64,000 nucleotides of DNA from Bacteroidales bacterium UBA3653 (GCA_002373505.1 DFKE01000015.1:12602-76601); one strand, 5' to 3'. Shown: positions 44,452 to 59,250, numbered from the stretch's first letter. Numbers and translations: made by a program. The notes: generated by a model from the letters alone, not told the origin.

Positions 44452-45375
44452 TTAGAAGTTCGGATTGGTGCTTTCCTCCATGTATGCGCGGAAAGGCTCG
44501 CAGGTTCCGTTATAGTTTTGTATTTTACCATTAATCAATACGGTATCACCTACTGCCACTTGGTTGATGTTTGTGAACTTTCCGCTGGCGGTTTTGCAAT
44601 ACGTCTGGTAGCATGTCGCATAACTCAAACCATCCGAGATGTTGAAGGTCATGTTGCCGTAGGTGCCCAGATCGGTTGTCTCCACGCTGGTAACGACGCC
44701 ACGAACGCGGTAACTCTCTGTCGAAGTGGCTTTTTTCTCCAGCGTCAAGGCTATCTTCTCTGCTTCGGTTACGCTGATTTCACCCTCTTTAGGAGCGGGA
44801 CAACCCGGGAACGGTCCGAATACCTCGTTGAAATGCGCATTGGATGAACTATAGACGAAACAAGCACCGCTGCTTTCATATGTGCCGCTGTAATTCATCG
44901 GATAGCAACTGATCACCACGAAATCACCAATCTGGATGCAATCCAAATCCGGCAATTTTGCACCGAATTTGCCTAAAATGCGGTATGCGTAGAATTGCTT
45001 GGTCCCCTTGCCGTCCTGACGGGCGCTCAACCATATATAATCATTTCCGTATTTCGGGAAGTCGTTGGCGAAATTATCGCCGCGGCCCTTTGTATCAAAA
45101 CTGGTGACCCAGCCTTTGATAAAATATTTGTCTTTTGATGTCTCTCCGGCTGCCAGTTTCTGGGCTATCTTAACCGCTTCGTTGACATTAATCGTACCCT
45201 CCGGAATCTCTACGCCGGAAGGGTCTGCCGTCGGCTCGGGGTCTGCAATCGTCGGGAGTGTATCGTTTTTTGTCTTTTCGTTATCACCCGGAGATGCAAT
45301 ATACGGATTCTCCTTGCAACCGAATAAAACCATTCCTAATACGGCGGTCAGTGCTACTAAACTCTTTACTTTCAT
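44452..45375 (-). CDS. Lipoprotein with two OB-fold-like repeats
   Basis: 307 residues; lipobox VLFGC gives Cys20, followed by an Asp/Pro/Thr-rich linker (about 25-60). Two repeats begin with the same pattern: TINVNEAVKIAQKL ... YFIKGWVTSFDT (about 60-180) and EISVTEAEKIALTL ... YRVRGVVTSVET (about 200-300); the family is known as OB-fold nucleic-acid-binding-like or DUF6359-type domains in Bacteroidota surface proteins. Function unknown. Directly preceded by a single copy of the AAAATCTTAAAA element. Confidence 0.75.
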   Translation of the reverse strand: MKVKSLVALTAVLGMVLFGCKENPYIASPGDNEKTKNDTLPTIADPEPTADPSGVEIPEGTINVNEAVKIAQKLAAGETSKDKYFIKGWVTSFDTKGRGDNFANDFPKYGNDYIWLSARQDGKGTKQFYAYRILGKFGAKLPDLDCIQIGDFVVISCYPMNYSGTYESSGACFVYSSSNAHFNEVFGPFPGCPAPKEGEISVTEAEKIALTLEKKATSTESYRVRGVVTSVETTDLGTYGNMTFNISDGLSYATCYQTYCKTASGKFTNINQVAVGDTVLINGKIQNYNGTCEPFRAYMEESTNPNF

Positions 45376-45397
45376 ATTGTATTATTTTAAGATTTTA
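45376..45397. repeat. Fifth copy of the AAAATCTTAAAA element
   Basis: Minus strand TAAAATCTTAAAATAATACA touches the lipoprotein ATG; same core as at 27278, 27384, 40222 and 40327. Confidence 0.6.
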
Positions 45398-45489
45398 CGC
45401 TTTTACTCAAAAATAACGTGCAAAGGTACGAAAAAATATTCACGCGCGCAAATAAAATGCGGAAAAAAATGAAAAAAAACGCATATTTC

Positions 45490-45520
45490 TTGCGTATATC
45501 AAAATTTTGTAGTAATTTTG
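45490..45520 (+). promoter_or_regulatory. Promoter of infC-rpmI-rplT
   Basis: TTGC, TCAAAA, TAATTTTG (45513-45520), TCA to TA spacing 14. Leaves a leader of about 75 nt. Confidence 0.75.
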
Positions 45521-45602
45521 TCCGCTTTTTCGATGGTGGGGCAAAATGTGCACGCACGATGGAGCATAATAATAACCATTAATAGTTAAACATATAGCAA
45601 CT

Positions 45603-46151
45603 ATTCCTCAACGGCCACGCGGTGGCCGAGTTATTAAAGAAGACCCGCACCGGATTAATGATAAAATCCGCGGGGTCGCGCAAGTTCGCCTCATTGGCGA
45701 CAATGTAGAGCAGGGTATCTACACGTATCAGCAGGCAATGAGAATTGCAGATGAGCAAAATCTTGACCTCGTCGAGATCGCGCCTACCGCAAACCCGCCC
45801 GTTTGCCGTGTGATTGATTATCAGAAATTCCTCTATGCGCAGAAGAAAAAGCAGAAAGAGGCAAAGGCCAACCAGAAAAAACAAGAGGTGAAGGAGATCC
45901 GGTTCGGACCGCAGACGGACGACCATGATTATAACTTCAAACTCAAGCATGCGATTGAGTTCCTCAAAGAAGGCAACAAAGTGAAAGCGTATGTCTTCTT
46001 CCGTGGACGATCTATCGTATTCAAGGAGCAGGGTGAATTGTTATTGGCTCGCTTTGCGAATGACTTGGCTGAGTACGGAAAACCAGACAATGTGCCTAGT
46101 CTCGAAGGCAAGAGAATGATTCTCTTCATCAGCCCCAAGAGCCAGAAGTAA
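45603..46151 (+). CDS. infC: Translation initiation factor IF-3
   Basis: 182 residues if started at ATT 45603. The N-domain ([53 protein letters not shown]) and C-domain ([36 protein letters not shown]) are complete, and the first ATG (45738) would delete 45 conserved residues. In frame, upstream of RINDKIRG, only ATT (45603) or ATA (45594) can start translation before the stop at 45573. A non-AUG start agrees with the AUU autoregulation known for infC in E. coli. Confidence 0.9.
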   Translation: MPQRPRGGRVIKEDPHRINDKIRGVAQVRLIGDNVEQGIYTYQQAMRIADEQNLDLVEIAPTANPPVCRVIDYQKFLYAQKKKQKEAKANQKKQEVKEIRFGPQTDDHDYNFKLKHAIEFLKEGNKVKAYVFFRGRSIVFKEQGELLLARFANDLAEYGKPDNVPSLEGKRMILFISPKSQK

Positions 46152-46170
46152 ATAGAAATTAAAATAAAAA

Positions 46171-46223
46171 CCGCCCGAAGGCTTACCTTTAATTGGCGCC
46201 GTGTGCGCCCTGCTGCCTGTCGG
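46171..46223 (+). ncRNA. Candidate L20-type autoregulatory leader before rpmI
   Basis: An outer stem CCGA-AGGC with GCCT-G-TCGG encloses a GGCGC-CGTGT-GCGCC hairpin in the infC-rpmI gap. Ribosomal protein L20 represses rpmI-rplT through such leaders in other bacteria. The assignment rests on position and folding only. Confidence 0.5.
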
Positions 46224-46256
46224 ACGTATTATTAACAATTAAATATTTATTACAAA

Positions 46257-46454
46257 ATGCCAAAGGTAAAAACGAACTCCGGTGCTAAAAAGCGTTTCAC
46301 GCTTACCGGAACCGGTAAAATCAAGCGTAAGCACGCTTACAAAAGTCACATTCTGACGAAGAAGACTAAAAAGCAAAAACGCAACTTGACTCATGTTGCT
46401 ATCGTTGATCATTCGAACACACGCTCCATCCGTGAGATGTTGTTGCTTCGTTAA
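46257..46454 (+). CDS. rpmI: 50S ribosomal protein L35
   Basis: 65 residues, [21 protein letters not shown] followed by [21 protein letters not shown], the usual L35 sequence and length. Middle gene of the infC-rpmI-rplT operon. Confidence 0.97.
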   Translation: MPKVKTNSGAKKRFTLTGTGKIKRKHAYKSHILTKKTKKQKRNLTHVAIVDHSNTRSIREMLLLR

Positions 46455-46486
46455 GTACTAACCATTAAAGTGAAAGGACAGAGAAA

Positions 46487-46855
46487 ATGCCAAGATCAGT
46501 AAATCACGTTGCTTCGCGCAATCGTCGCAAGAAGATCATGTCGCTCACCCGTGGTAACTTTGGTGGTCGTGCTAATGTATGGACCGTAGCAAAGAACACA
46601 TGGGAGAAAGGTTTGCAGTATGCTTACCGCGATCGTAAGAACAAAAAACGTACCTTCCGCGCTCTCTGGATCCAGCGTATCAACGCTGCTGCTCGTCTGG
46701 AGGGATTGAGCTACAGCCAGTTGATGGGCTGCCTCAAGAAAGCAGGTATCGTCATCAACCGCAAAGCGCTCGCTGACCTCGCTATGAATCAACCCGCTGC
46801 TTTCAAAGCAGTTGTTGACCAGGCGAAGAAGAAAGCCGAGAAAGCAGCTAAGTAA
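46487..46855 (+). CDS. rplT: 50S ribosomal protein L20
   Basis: 122 residues: [25 protein letters not shown]-type segment, [26 protein letters not shown] and [16 protein letters not shown]20 nucleates 50S assembly and usually represses its own operon. An Ala/Lys C-terminal extension is visible. Confidence 0.97.
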   Translation: MPRSVNHVASRNRRKKIMSLTRGNFGGRANVWTVAKNTWEKGLQYAYRDRKNKKRTFRALWIQRINAAARLEGLSYSQLMGCLKKAGIVINRKALADLAMNQPAAFKAVVDQAKKKAEKAAK

Positions 46856-46876
46856 GGGAGAAAGAAAACTGGTAAT

Positions 46877-46948
46877 CTACTAAACTTGTAGTCTAGTAAA
46901 CTAATAAACTAGCAAACCGTAGACTATAAGACTAGTTGACTTGAACCC
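46877..46948. repeat. Period-8 array, 9 units
   Basis: CTACTAAA, CTTGTAGT, CTAGTAAA, CTAATAAA, CTAGCAAA, CCGTAGAC, TATAAGAC, TAGTTGAC, TTGAACCC after rplT. Confidence 0.85.
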
Positions 46949-46968
46949 TGGTTCTTACAAACAAAAAG

Positions 46969-46996
46969 GCTCGCAGTTATGCGAGCTCTTTTTTTT
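46969..46996. terminator. Bidirectional terminator after rplT
   Basis: GCTCGCA-GTTA-TGCGAGC with T8 on the plus side and CCTTTTTG on the minus side, serving both rplT and dapA. The 140 bp from here to dapA show no other feature. Confidence 0.85.
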
Positions 46997-47135
46997 GTGT
47001 ATAGGCGCTTATAATTGGCTTTTGTGTACGCTTATAATTGTCTCTATTGTTTTGGTGCTGATAATTGCCTTACTCAATGCACTGTGCGCTAGACCATACC
47101 TAGACAATATAAAATGCCATAGGCGGGGGTATTAC

Positions 47136-48122
47136 TCAGATTTCTCCGAGTTCTCGGAGAATCTTTTCTTGTAGTTCCTGGCTGGCAGGGACTAAGGGGA
47201 GGCGCAGTTGGTTTTCAATAATACCTTTCTGCGCCAAGACGGCTTTGATGCCTACCGGATTGCCTTCTGCGAAAAGAAGGCGAATCATCTCTGCGTATTT
47301 TGCTTGCAACGCCGCATCTTTGTCATGTACAATGTGGTAAAAGTCTTCAGGGAAGGCATTGCTGGCTACGGAGATCAGACCTGCCGCTCCTGCTTCCATC
47401 AATTCGCAGGCTATGCCGTCATCGCCGGAGATGACTAAGAGACCGGCTTTGCCTGACGGAGTACAGACCGCTTCGCTGACAGAGTACGGACTGATTTGGT
47501 CTGTATTCTGTAGTCTGTATTCTGTACTCATTTTTATTAACCTCTTGATTTGCTCCACGTTGCCGGAGGCTTCTTTGATGCCGAGGATCTTGTCGGGATG
47601 GGCGTTGTAGATCCGCATGACGGTTTCCGGGAGCAGGTTTACGCCCGTGCGCCCGGGTACGTTATATAATATTACGGGAATCGGGCTTGCCTCTGCCACG
47701 GCGCAGAAATGTTGGTATAGCCCTTCCTGGTTGGGCTTGTTATAGTACGGACAAACGGAAAGGATAGCTGCGTAGTTGTCTATGAGCTCGCCATGCATGG
47801 CGGCTAACTCGGCACATACAGCGGCTGTGTTATTGCCTCCGACTCCCAATACTAAAGGGATAACCCCTCCCGACCTCCCCTCAAGGGAGGGGACAGGATG
47901 GGTGTGGACGTAGTTGACGATGAACTGCCTTACCTCTTTTTTCTCTTCAGGAGTTAGTGTAGCTGCTTCGCCGGTAGTTCCGAGCACTACGATATAGTCC
48001 ACAAAACCTTTGAGTTGTGTGTCCAGCAGACGCGCCAAAGCATCGTAATCCACGCTCCCATCTGCCTTGAACGGCGTAATAAGAGCGGTTCCTAATCCTT
48101 TCAATTGACTATTATTTTTCAT
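47136..48122 (-). CDS. dapA: 4-hydroxy-tetrahydrodipicolinate synthase
   Basis: 328 residues against about 292-300 in relatives. Core motifs: GLGTALITPF, VLGTTGEAATLTPEEK, LGVGGNNTAAV, ILYNVPGRTGVNL (Tyr and Arg), the Schiff-base Lys in GIKEASGN and ISGDD. The excess length is two insertions: about 76-87 (THPVPSLEGRSGG, a palindromic element) and about 199-223 (RLQNTDQISPYSVSEAV..., a repeat array). Both sit in surface loops away from the active site. Makes the lysine/diaminopimelate precursor. Confidence 0.95.
   Translation of the reverse strand: MKNNSQLKGLGTALITPFKADGSVDYDALARLLDTQLKGFVDYIVVLGTTGEAATLTPEEKKEVRQFIVNYVHTHPVPSLEGRSGGVIPLVLGVGGNNTAAVCAELAAMHGELIDNYAAILSVCPYYNKPNQEGLYQHFCAVAEASPIPVILYNVPGRTGVNLLPETVMRIYNAHPDKILGIKEASGNVEQIKRLIKMSTEYRLQNTDQISPYSVSEAVCTPSGKAGLLVISGDDGIACELMEAGAAGLISVASNAFPEDFYHIVHDKDAALQAKYAEMIRLLFAEGNPVGIKAVLAQKGIIENQLRLPLVPASQELQEKILRELGEI
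47453..47526. repeat. Repeat array inserted in dapA
   Basis: Two 16-bp copies (CTGACGGAGTACAGAC and CTGACAGAGTACGGAC) flank CGCTTCG, then four heptamers GTCTGTA, TTCTGTA, GTCTGTA, TTCTGTA. Part of it (AGACCGCTTCGCT) also occurs at 53795. Confidence 0.88.
47867..47893. repeat. GC-rich palindromic element inserted in dapA
   Basis: CCTCCC-CTCAA-GGGAGG stem, encoding PSLEGRSGG in frame. Confidence 0.85.
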
Positions 48123-48131
48123 TTTTTTTAT

Positions 48132-48152
48132 TCCCTCCCATGAAAGGAGGGG
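48132..48152. repeat. GC-rich palindromic element upstream of dapA
   Basis: CCCTCC-CATGAAA-GGAGGGG in the 33-bp gap between dapA and the DUF6913 gene. Confidence 0.75.
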
Positions 48153-48155
48153 TTA

Positions 48156-48701
48156 TCAGTCGTTGCTTTTGATGGTAGTAAGGTAACTCATGATCTGGTT
48201 ATAGAGCCATGAGGCTTCCAGTTGCGCTTCATTGCCTTGCTCCGGCGTGAAGTCCGGTAGTGAGAGAAGCATATCGTGTATTCCTTCGCCTAAGTTAAGA
48301 CCTACTTTGAAATCCGCATCTGCAAACATCGTCAGATATCGCAGCGGCAAAAGGGGACGGGTAGTAAGATCAATGAGCAGGTCGTAGTGTTCTGCTGTCA
48401 AATCGCGTAGCACATAATCGCGCGGCTTGCCAAGCAGGTTATAATCAGCCAGCCCCAGGATGCGGCTTTGCGGCAGAACGAGTGAGACAATCTCTTTCTT
48501 CTCAACATATCCCCACATCGTAACATCCATCTGACGGAGCAACAAGTCCTGCCGGATGGATTTGATACTGTCATTCCGCTCCAGCACATCGCTCTCATAG
48601 ATAATCATCACCTTGAGCGGTTGGTCAAGATGCGGGAATCGCGGTTCGCGCTCCGGCATCCGCTGGCGCAAGTAATCAAATATGAACCAGTATAATTTTT
48701 T

Positions 48702-48704
<3 letters not shown>
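48156..48704 (-). CDS. DUF6913-type conserved protein
   Basis: 182 residues, no signal peptide. Motifs VMIIYESDVLERNDSIKSIRQDLL, YNLLGKPRDYVLRDLTAEHYDLLIDLT, YLTMFADADFKVGLNLG are typical of this Bacteroidota family (name from memory); the fold looks alpha/beta. Function unknown. Lies between ligA and dapA in one minus-strand run, a conserved type of neighbourhood in this phylum. Confidence 0.75.
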
Positions 48705-52338
<3,634 letters not shown>

Positions 52339-52362
52339 GTGTCTTTTTTCATAAAATCGCTG

Positions 52363-52410
52363 CAAATTTACACATTTTTTTGCACATGTGCAAGTTTTTT
52401 CGTAACTTTG
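52363..52410. promoter_or_regulatory. Divergent promoters sharing a palindrome
   Basis: Minus -7 TAAATTTG (52363-52370) and plus -7 TAACTTTG (52403-52410) flank TTGCACATGTGCAA (52380-52393), a perfect 14-bp palindrome. In each direction its TGC starts 14 nt before the -7 TA. Confidence 0.7.
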
Positions 52411-52442
52411 CCACCGATTTTGACAATTGGACACGAATAAGT

Positions 52443-52745
52443 ATGAGTTTTTCGGAATTCTGGAATGCAATAAAGATCCGTAAATGGGGCAAGTATGTAA
52501 TTACCATCCTTGTCTTTTTGACGGTGTTCCTGTTTATCGGCGAGCAGAGTCTGATACAGACGATCCGCCGTAGCCGTGAAATCCGTCATCTGGAGGAACA
52601 ACGGGACATGTACCTCGAAGGAACGGAGAAAGCGCAACGCGAGTTACAGACGCTTCATCATCCGGACAGCCTGGAGAAGTACGCGCGCGAACATTATTAT
52701 ATGCATCGGGAAAACGAAGATATTTACCTGGTGGATGAAAGGTGA
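52443..52745 (+). CDS. Septum formation initiator DivIC/FtsB-like protein
   Basis: 100 residues: short cytoplasmic N-terminus, one membrane helix (about 18-36, YVITILVFLTVFLFIGEQS), then a coiled coil (RSREIRHLEEQRDMYLEGTEKAQRELQTLHHP) and the family ending EKYAREHYYMHRENEDIYLVDE. It bridges early and late divisome proteins. Start at 52443 chosen because upstream codons lie in the promoter. Its stop codon lies inside a heptamer array. Confidence 0.9.
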   Translation: MSFSEFWNAIKIRKWGKYVITILVFLTVFLFIGEQSLIQTIRRSREIRHLEEQRDMYLEGTEKAQRELQTLHHPDSLEKYAREHYYMHRENEDIYLVDER

Positions 52746-52782
52746 AAGGTGAAAAGTGAAAGGTGAAAAGTGAAAGGTTAGG
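52741..52782. repeat. Period-7 array, 6 units
   Basis: GGTGAAA x2, AGTGAAA, GGTGAAA, AGTGAAA, GGTTAGG, starting in the divIC stop region. Confidence 0.95.
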
Positions 52783-52785
52783 AAT

Positions 52786-52947
52786 ATGAGAAAATCAAGT
52801 ATATTATTAATCATCGGTATGGTGATTCTCGGCGTGGGTGCAGCCCTGAGTGTAGCAAAGATAGAGCCATGGGCGGATGGTGTACTTATCGCCGGAGCGA
52901 TAGTTGTAGTGATCCGCGGTTTTATCCGGAACCGAGAGAAAGACTAA
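52786..52947 (+). CDS. Small two-helix membrane protein
   Basis: 53 residues starting MRKSSILLIIGMVILGVGAA, with two hydrophobic helices (about 5-22 and 32-47) and a basic end FIRNREKD. A small protein of this type often follows the divIC gene in Bacteroidales, which suggests a real gene cotranscribed with it. Function unknown. Confidence 0.75.
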   Translation: MRKSSILLIIGMVILGVGAALSVAKIEPWADGVLIAGAIVVVIRGFIRNREKD

Positions 52948-53007
52948 AATGTGTATATATACATAGTATATATACAGTAAAAGCATAAGAATTGCAAAAA
53001 AATACGT

Positions 53008-53051
53008 TTATCCTTCGGTTATCCTTGGGGAATCCTTGGGTTATCCTTTGG
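53008..53051. repeat. Period-11 array (11, 12, 10, 11)
   Basis: TTATCCTTCGG, TTATCCTTGGGG, AATCCTTGGG, TTATCCTTTGG upstream of ruvC. Confidence 0.75.
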
Positions 53052-53085
53052 TGCGGAGTCGTAACGGACTCTAAATCCGCATGGA

Positions 53086-53164
53086 GATGACAGACAAGAG
53101 TAATAGCGATGACAGACAAGAGTAATAGCGATGACAGACAAAGGTAATAGCGATGATAGACAAG
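53086..53164 (+). repeat. 22-bp tandem repeat duplicating the ruvC start context
   Basis: Unit GATGACAGACAAGAGTAATA-GC occurs three times and a fourth, diverged unit carries the ruvC ATG. ATG codons at 53087, 53109 and 53131 open ORFs that end in stop codons (the first two after 12 codons). Confidence 0.92.
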
Positions 53165-53785
53165 AATCGGACAGAACATATCATTCTTGGTGTTGATCCC
53201 GGTACACTTTTTATGGGTTACGCCATCCTGCACACCGTCGGCCAACAGGTTGAAATACTGGAGTTTGGCGCGTTTGACGTACATAAGATAGAAGGTCAGT
53301 ATCCGCGTCTGCAGAAGGAGTTCTTTTTTCTTCAGGAAATCATAGACAAATACCATCCGTCGTGTCTGGCGATAGAGACCCAGTTTGTGGATAAAAACCC
53401 TCAGACGATGATCAAGATTGTTCACGCGCAAGGAGTGGCAATCGCTGCGGCTCTAAGCAAGGATGTGCCGATATACGAGTATTCGCCGATGAAAATCAAG
53501 ATGGCGATCACGGGAAACGGCCATTCGTCCAAAGAGCAGGTGGCGGGAATGTTGCAGCGGTTCATGCATATCCCGGAAGAGAAAATGCCTAAGAAACTGG
53601 ATGCAACGGATGCGTTGGCGATAGCTTATTGTCATTACCTACAATTAGGGATGCCGGTGTCTGAAGGCGGAGCCAAAGACTGGACTACTTTCGCGCGTCG
53701 CAAAGGTCTGACGGACAAAGGTCTGACGGGTCCTGCCGCACAATTGGCTGCTGCGCTCGCTACGGCGAAAAAGAGGAAGAAGTAG
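53153..53785 (+). CDS. ruvC: Holliday junction resolvase RuvC
   Basis: 210 residues. Catalytic acids in order: Asp in LGVDPGTLFMGYA, Glu in CLAIETQFV, and the Asp pair in KKLDATDALAIAYCH. The DNA-binding QTMIKIVHAQGVAIAAAL helix is intact. It cuts four-way junctions with RuvAB; neither partner is here. A C-terminal Lys/Ala-rich extension (DKGLTDKGLTGPAAQ) is unusual. Start at 53153 is in the last unit of the tandem repeat. Confidence 0.95.
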   Translation: MIDKNRTEHIILGVDPGTLFMGYAILHTVGQQVEILEFGAFDVHKIEGQYPRLQKEFFFLQEIIDKYHPSCLAIETQFVDKNPQTMIKIVHAQGVAIAAALSKDVPIYEYSPMKIKMAITGNGHSSKEQVAGMLQRFMHIPEEKMPKKLDATDALAIAYCHYLQLGMPVSEGGAKDWTTFARRKGLTDKGLTGPAAQLAAALATAKKRKK

Positions 53786-53794
53786 AAAGAGAAA

Positions 53795-53840
53795 AGACCG
53801 CTTCGCTCAAAGTAGAAAGCAGAAAGTCGAAAGAAAAAAG
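53795..53840. repeat. Period-7 array with AGACCGCTTCGCT core
   Basis: AGACCGCTTCGCT, then AAGTAGA, AAGCAGA, AAGTCGA, AAGAAAA. The 13-mer is identical to one inside the dapA insertion. Confidence 0.8.
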
Positions 53841-53858
53841 CAAAAAAAATCCCTAAAA

Positions 53859-53890
53859 TTTGGTAGTATCAAAAAAAAGTAGTAATTTTG
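53859..53890 (+). promoter_or_regulatory. Promoter of the ferredoxin gene
   Basis: TTTG, TCAAAAAAAAG, TAATTTTG (53883-53890); TCA to TA 14 nt. A GGTCA-AA-TGACC dyad follows in the leader. Confidence 0.75.
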
Positions 53891-53959
53891 CACTCGCAAA
53901 TGGTCAAATGACCAAAATAAATGTGAAAATTGTAAATAATCAAATAAATAAATAATCTT

Positions 53960-54124
53960 ATGGCTTACAAAATTTCAACAGACTGCGTAGCTTGCGGTAC
54001 CTGTATTGACGAATGTCCGGTAGGAGCAATCTCCGAAGGCGAACATTACTCCATTGATCCGGAGATCTGCATCGAGTGCGGAACCTGCGAAGGTGTATGC
54101 CCGAGCGGTGCAATCAGCCTTTAA
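53960..54124 (+). CDS. 2[4Fe-4S] ferredoxin
   Basis: 54 residues, too short for many gene finders. Two classical cluster motifs: CVACGTCIDECP (8-19) and CIECGTCEGVCP (38-49). It is the size and pattern of clostridial-type bacterial ferredoxins and is the probable electron acceptor of the pyruvate:ferredoxin oxidoreductase 1.5 kb downstream. Own promoter and terminator. Confidence 0.95.
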   Translation: MAYKISTDCVACGTCIDECPVGAISEGEHYSIDPEICIECGTCEGVCPSGAISL

Positions 54125-54171
54125 GCGTTGCAAAATGGGGCATTTTTAGCGTAAAAATGTGCATTTTTGGG

Positions 54172-54201
54172 GGACTATAAAGGTAGTTCCTCATTTTTTT
54201 T
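54172..54201 (+). terminator. Probable terminator after ferredoxin
   Basis: GGACTA / TAGTTCC (one bulge) followed by TCATTTTTTTT. Confidence 0.55.
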
Positions 54202-54222
54202 GCAAAAAATGTAAGGTAGGTA

Positions 54223-54253
54223 TTGCAAATTTCAATATTTTTTTGTAATTTTG
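54223..54253 (+). promoter_or_regulatory. Promoter of the AAA gene
   Basis: TTGC, TCAATA, TAATTTTG (54246-54253), TCA to TA spacing 14. Confidence 0.7.
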
Positions 54254-54280
54254 CACCGTATTTTCAAAAAATTGGCCAAA

Positions 54281-55600
54281 ATGGAAGAAAATAAACCATT
54301 AACCGAACAAACTAATGTACAAGCCGAGCTGACTTCTCCGATGATTCCGGAGGAGAAAGCGTCCATGTTAGACGCATTCTTCCGTATCCATGATTTTCTC
54401 GTGGCTCGCGCAAAAATGCCTATCCGTCGCCAACTGATGGACGAGATAGATTGGGGGGATCGTTTGATAGCTATCAAAGGCGGCCGAGGAGTAGGAAAGA
54501 CGGATTTCCTTCTGTTCCGCGCGAAAGAGATAGAGGCAGAGTTTCAGAAACGGCAAGAAGAGGAGACGCAGAAGAAGCGTCGCAGAAAAGCACCCAAAGT
54601 GGTTCGTCCGTGCCTCTACGTCAGCATGAATGACTTCTTCTTTACCAAGCATTCGCTGATGGAGCTGGCGTCTGATTTTGTATCGAAAGGCGGAGAATAT
54701 CTGTTGCTGGACCAGCTGTTCAAGTATCCCAACTGGTCGCGCGAGTTGAAACGGTGCTATTCCCGTTTCAAGAAACTGCATATCATCTTCTGTGCAACCC
54801 CCGTCATGCCGATTGACGAGGATAACAACGACCTGAAGGATATCGTGCAGACCTACAACCTCCGCGGTTTCTCGTTCCGCGAGTACCTCAATCTGCAGAC
54901 GGGATTGCGTCTCCATTCCTATACGCTGGAAGAGATCATCCAACGCCATGCTTCCATCTCGCGCGAGATATGCGAACGGGTTCATCCTCTGGATTATTTC
55001 AAGGCTTATCTGCATCACGGATATTACCCTTCGTATCTGGAGAGTACTTCTTTTGAGGCGGAGTTGCTGAAGACGATGAACAGCCAGTTGGAGGTGGATG
55101 TGCTGATGATCAAGCAGATAGACGTGGCATGCCTTCATAAGTTGCGCAAGTTGCTTTATATCCTGATGGAGGAGGCACCGAGCGCACTGAATGTGTCCAG
55201 CATCTCCGACGAGATCGAACTCAGCCGCGCGACGACGATGAACTATATCAAATATCTCAAGGACTCGCGCCTGATCAATCTGCTCTATATGGAGAACAAG
55301 AATTTCCCCATGAAGCCGACCAAGGTATATATGCATAATACCAACCTGGCGCGCATGATTTTCACCCGTGAGTTGAATCCGATGGATATGTACGAGACCT
55401 ATTTCTACACCGCTATCCACGGCTCGCACAAGGTGAACGCCACGGAGCGCTCGGCGATGTTTATCGTAGATAACACCTATTATTTCGATGTCCGGGAAAA
55501 GCCGTCCAGCCGCGATACGATCCGTCCTACGGCAGTAGCGGACATGGAGTTCGGCAGGGGTAATATGATCCCGCTGTGGCTTCTTGGATTTTTGTACTAG
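54281..55600 (+). CDS. AAA/DUF4143-type ATP-binding protein with degenerate catalytic motifs
   Basis: 439 residues from ATG 54281. Walker A GGRGVGKT (about 67-74) is intact. The family's Walker B DE(V/I)HKYPNWSRELK reads DQLFKYPNWSRELK (about 143), the sensor FTGSS reads FCATP, and the LSRR arginines read LKDI. The winged-helix/DUF4143 C-terminal half and the typical ending IPLWLLGFLY are conserved. ATP binding without hydrolysis is the likely state. Adjacent to nifJ on the same strand, so it may assist it; role unknown. Confidence 0.82.
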   Translation: MEENKPLTEQTNVQAELTSPMIPEEKASMLDAFFRIHDFLVARAKMPIRRQLMDEIDWGDRLIAIKGGRGVGKTDFLLFRAKEIEAEFQKRQEEETQKKRRRKAPKVVRPCLYVSMNDFFFTKHSLMELASDFVSKGGEYLLLDQLFKYPNWSRELKRCYSRFKKLHIIFCATPVMPIDEDNNDLKDIVQTYNLRGFSFREYLNLQTGLRLHSYTLEEIIQRHASISREICERVHPLDYFKAYLHHGYYPSYLESTSFEAELLKTMNSQLEVDVLMIKQIDVACLHKLRKLLYILMEEAPSALNVSSISDEIELSRATTMNYIKYLKDSRLINLLYMENKNFPMKPTKVYMHNTNLARMIFTRELNPMDMYETYFYTAIHGSHKVNATERSAMFIVDNTYYFDVREKPSSRDTIRPTAVADMEFGRGNMIPLWLLGFLY

Positions 55601-55640
55601 GGGCCTAGGGTCCTAGGATCCTAGTATACTAGCTAACTAG
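55597..55640. repeat. Period-8 CTAG array, 5.5 units
   Basis: CTAGGGGC, CTAGGGTC, CTAGGATC, CTAGTATA, CTAGCTAA, CTAG; contains the AAA gene stop codon. Confidence 0.95.
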
Positions 55641-55682
55641 CTTTTTATCAACTCAACAATATTTTAACAACAAATTTATCTT

Positions 55683-59228
<3,546 letters not shown>

Positions 59229-59250
59229 TATGTGCATTGGAATATAATAG

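Noticed and set aside
45738..45740. ATG as infC start
   Set aside because: It would delete the conserved RINDKIRG...DNVE part of the IF-3 N-domain.
52339..52470. N-terminal extension of the EEP protein
   Set aside because: It spans the promoter and removes the signal peptide from the N-terminus.
54251..54280. TTG start for the AAA protein
   Set aside because: It falls on the -7 box; ATG 54281 is used.
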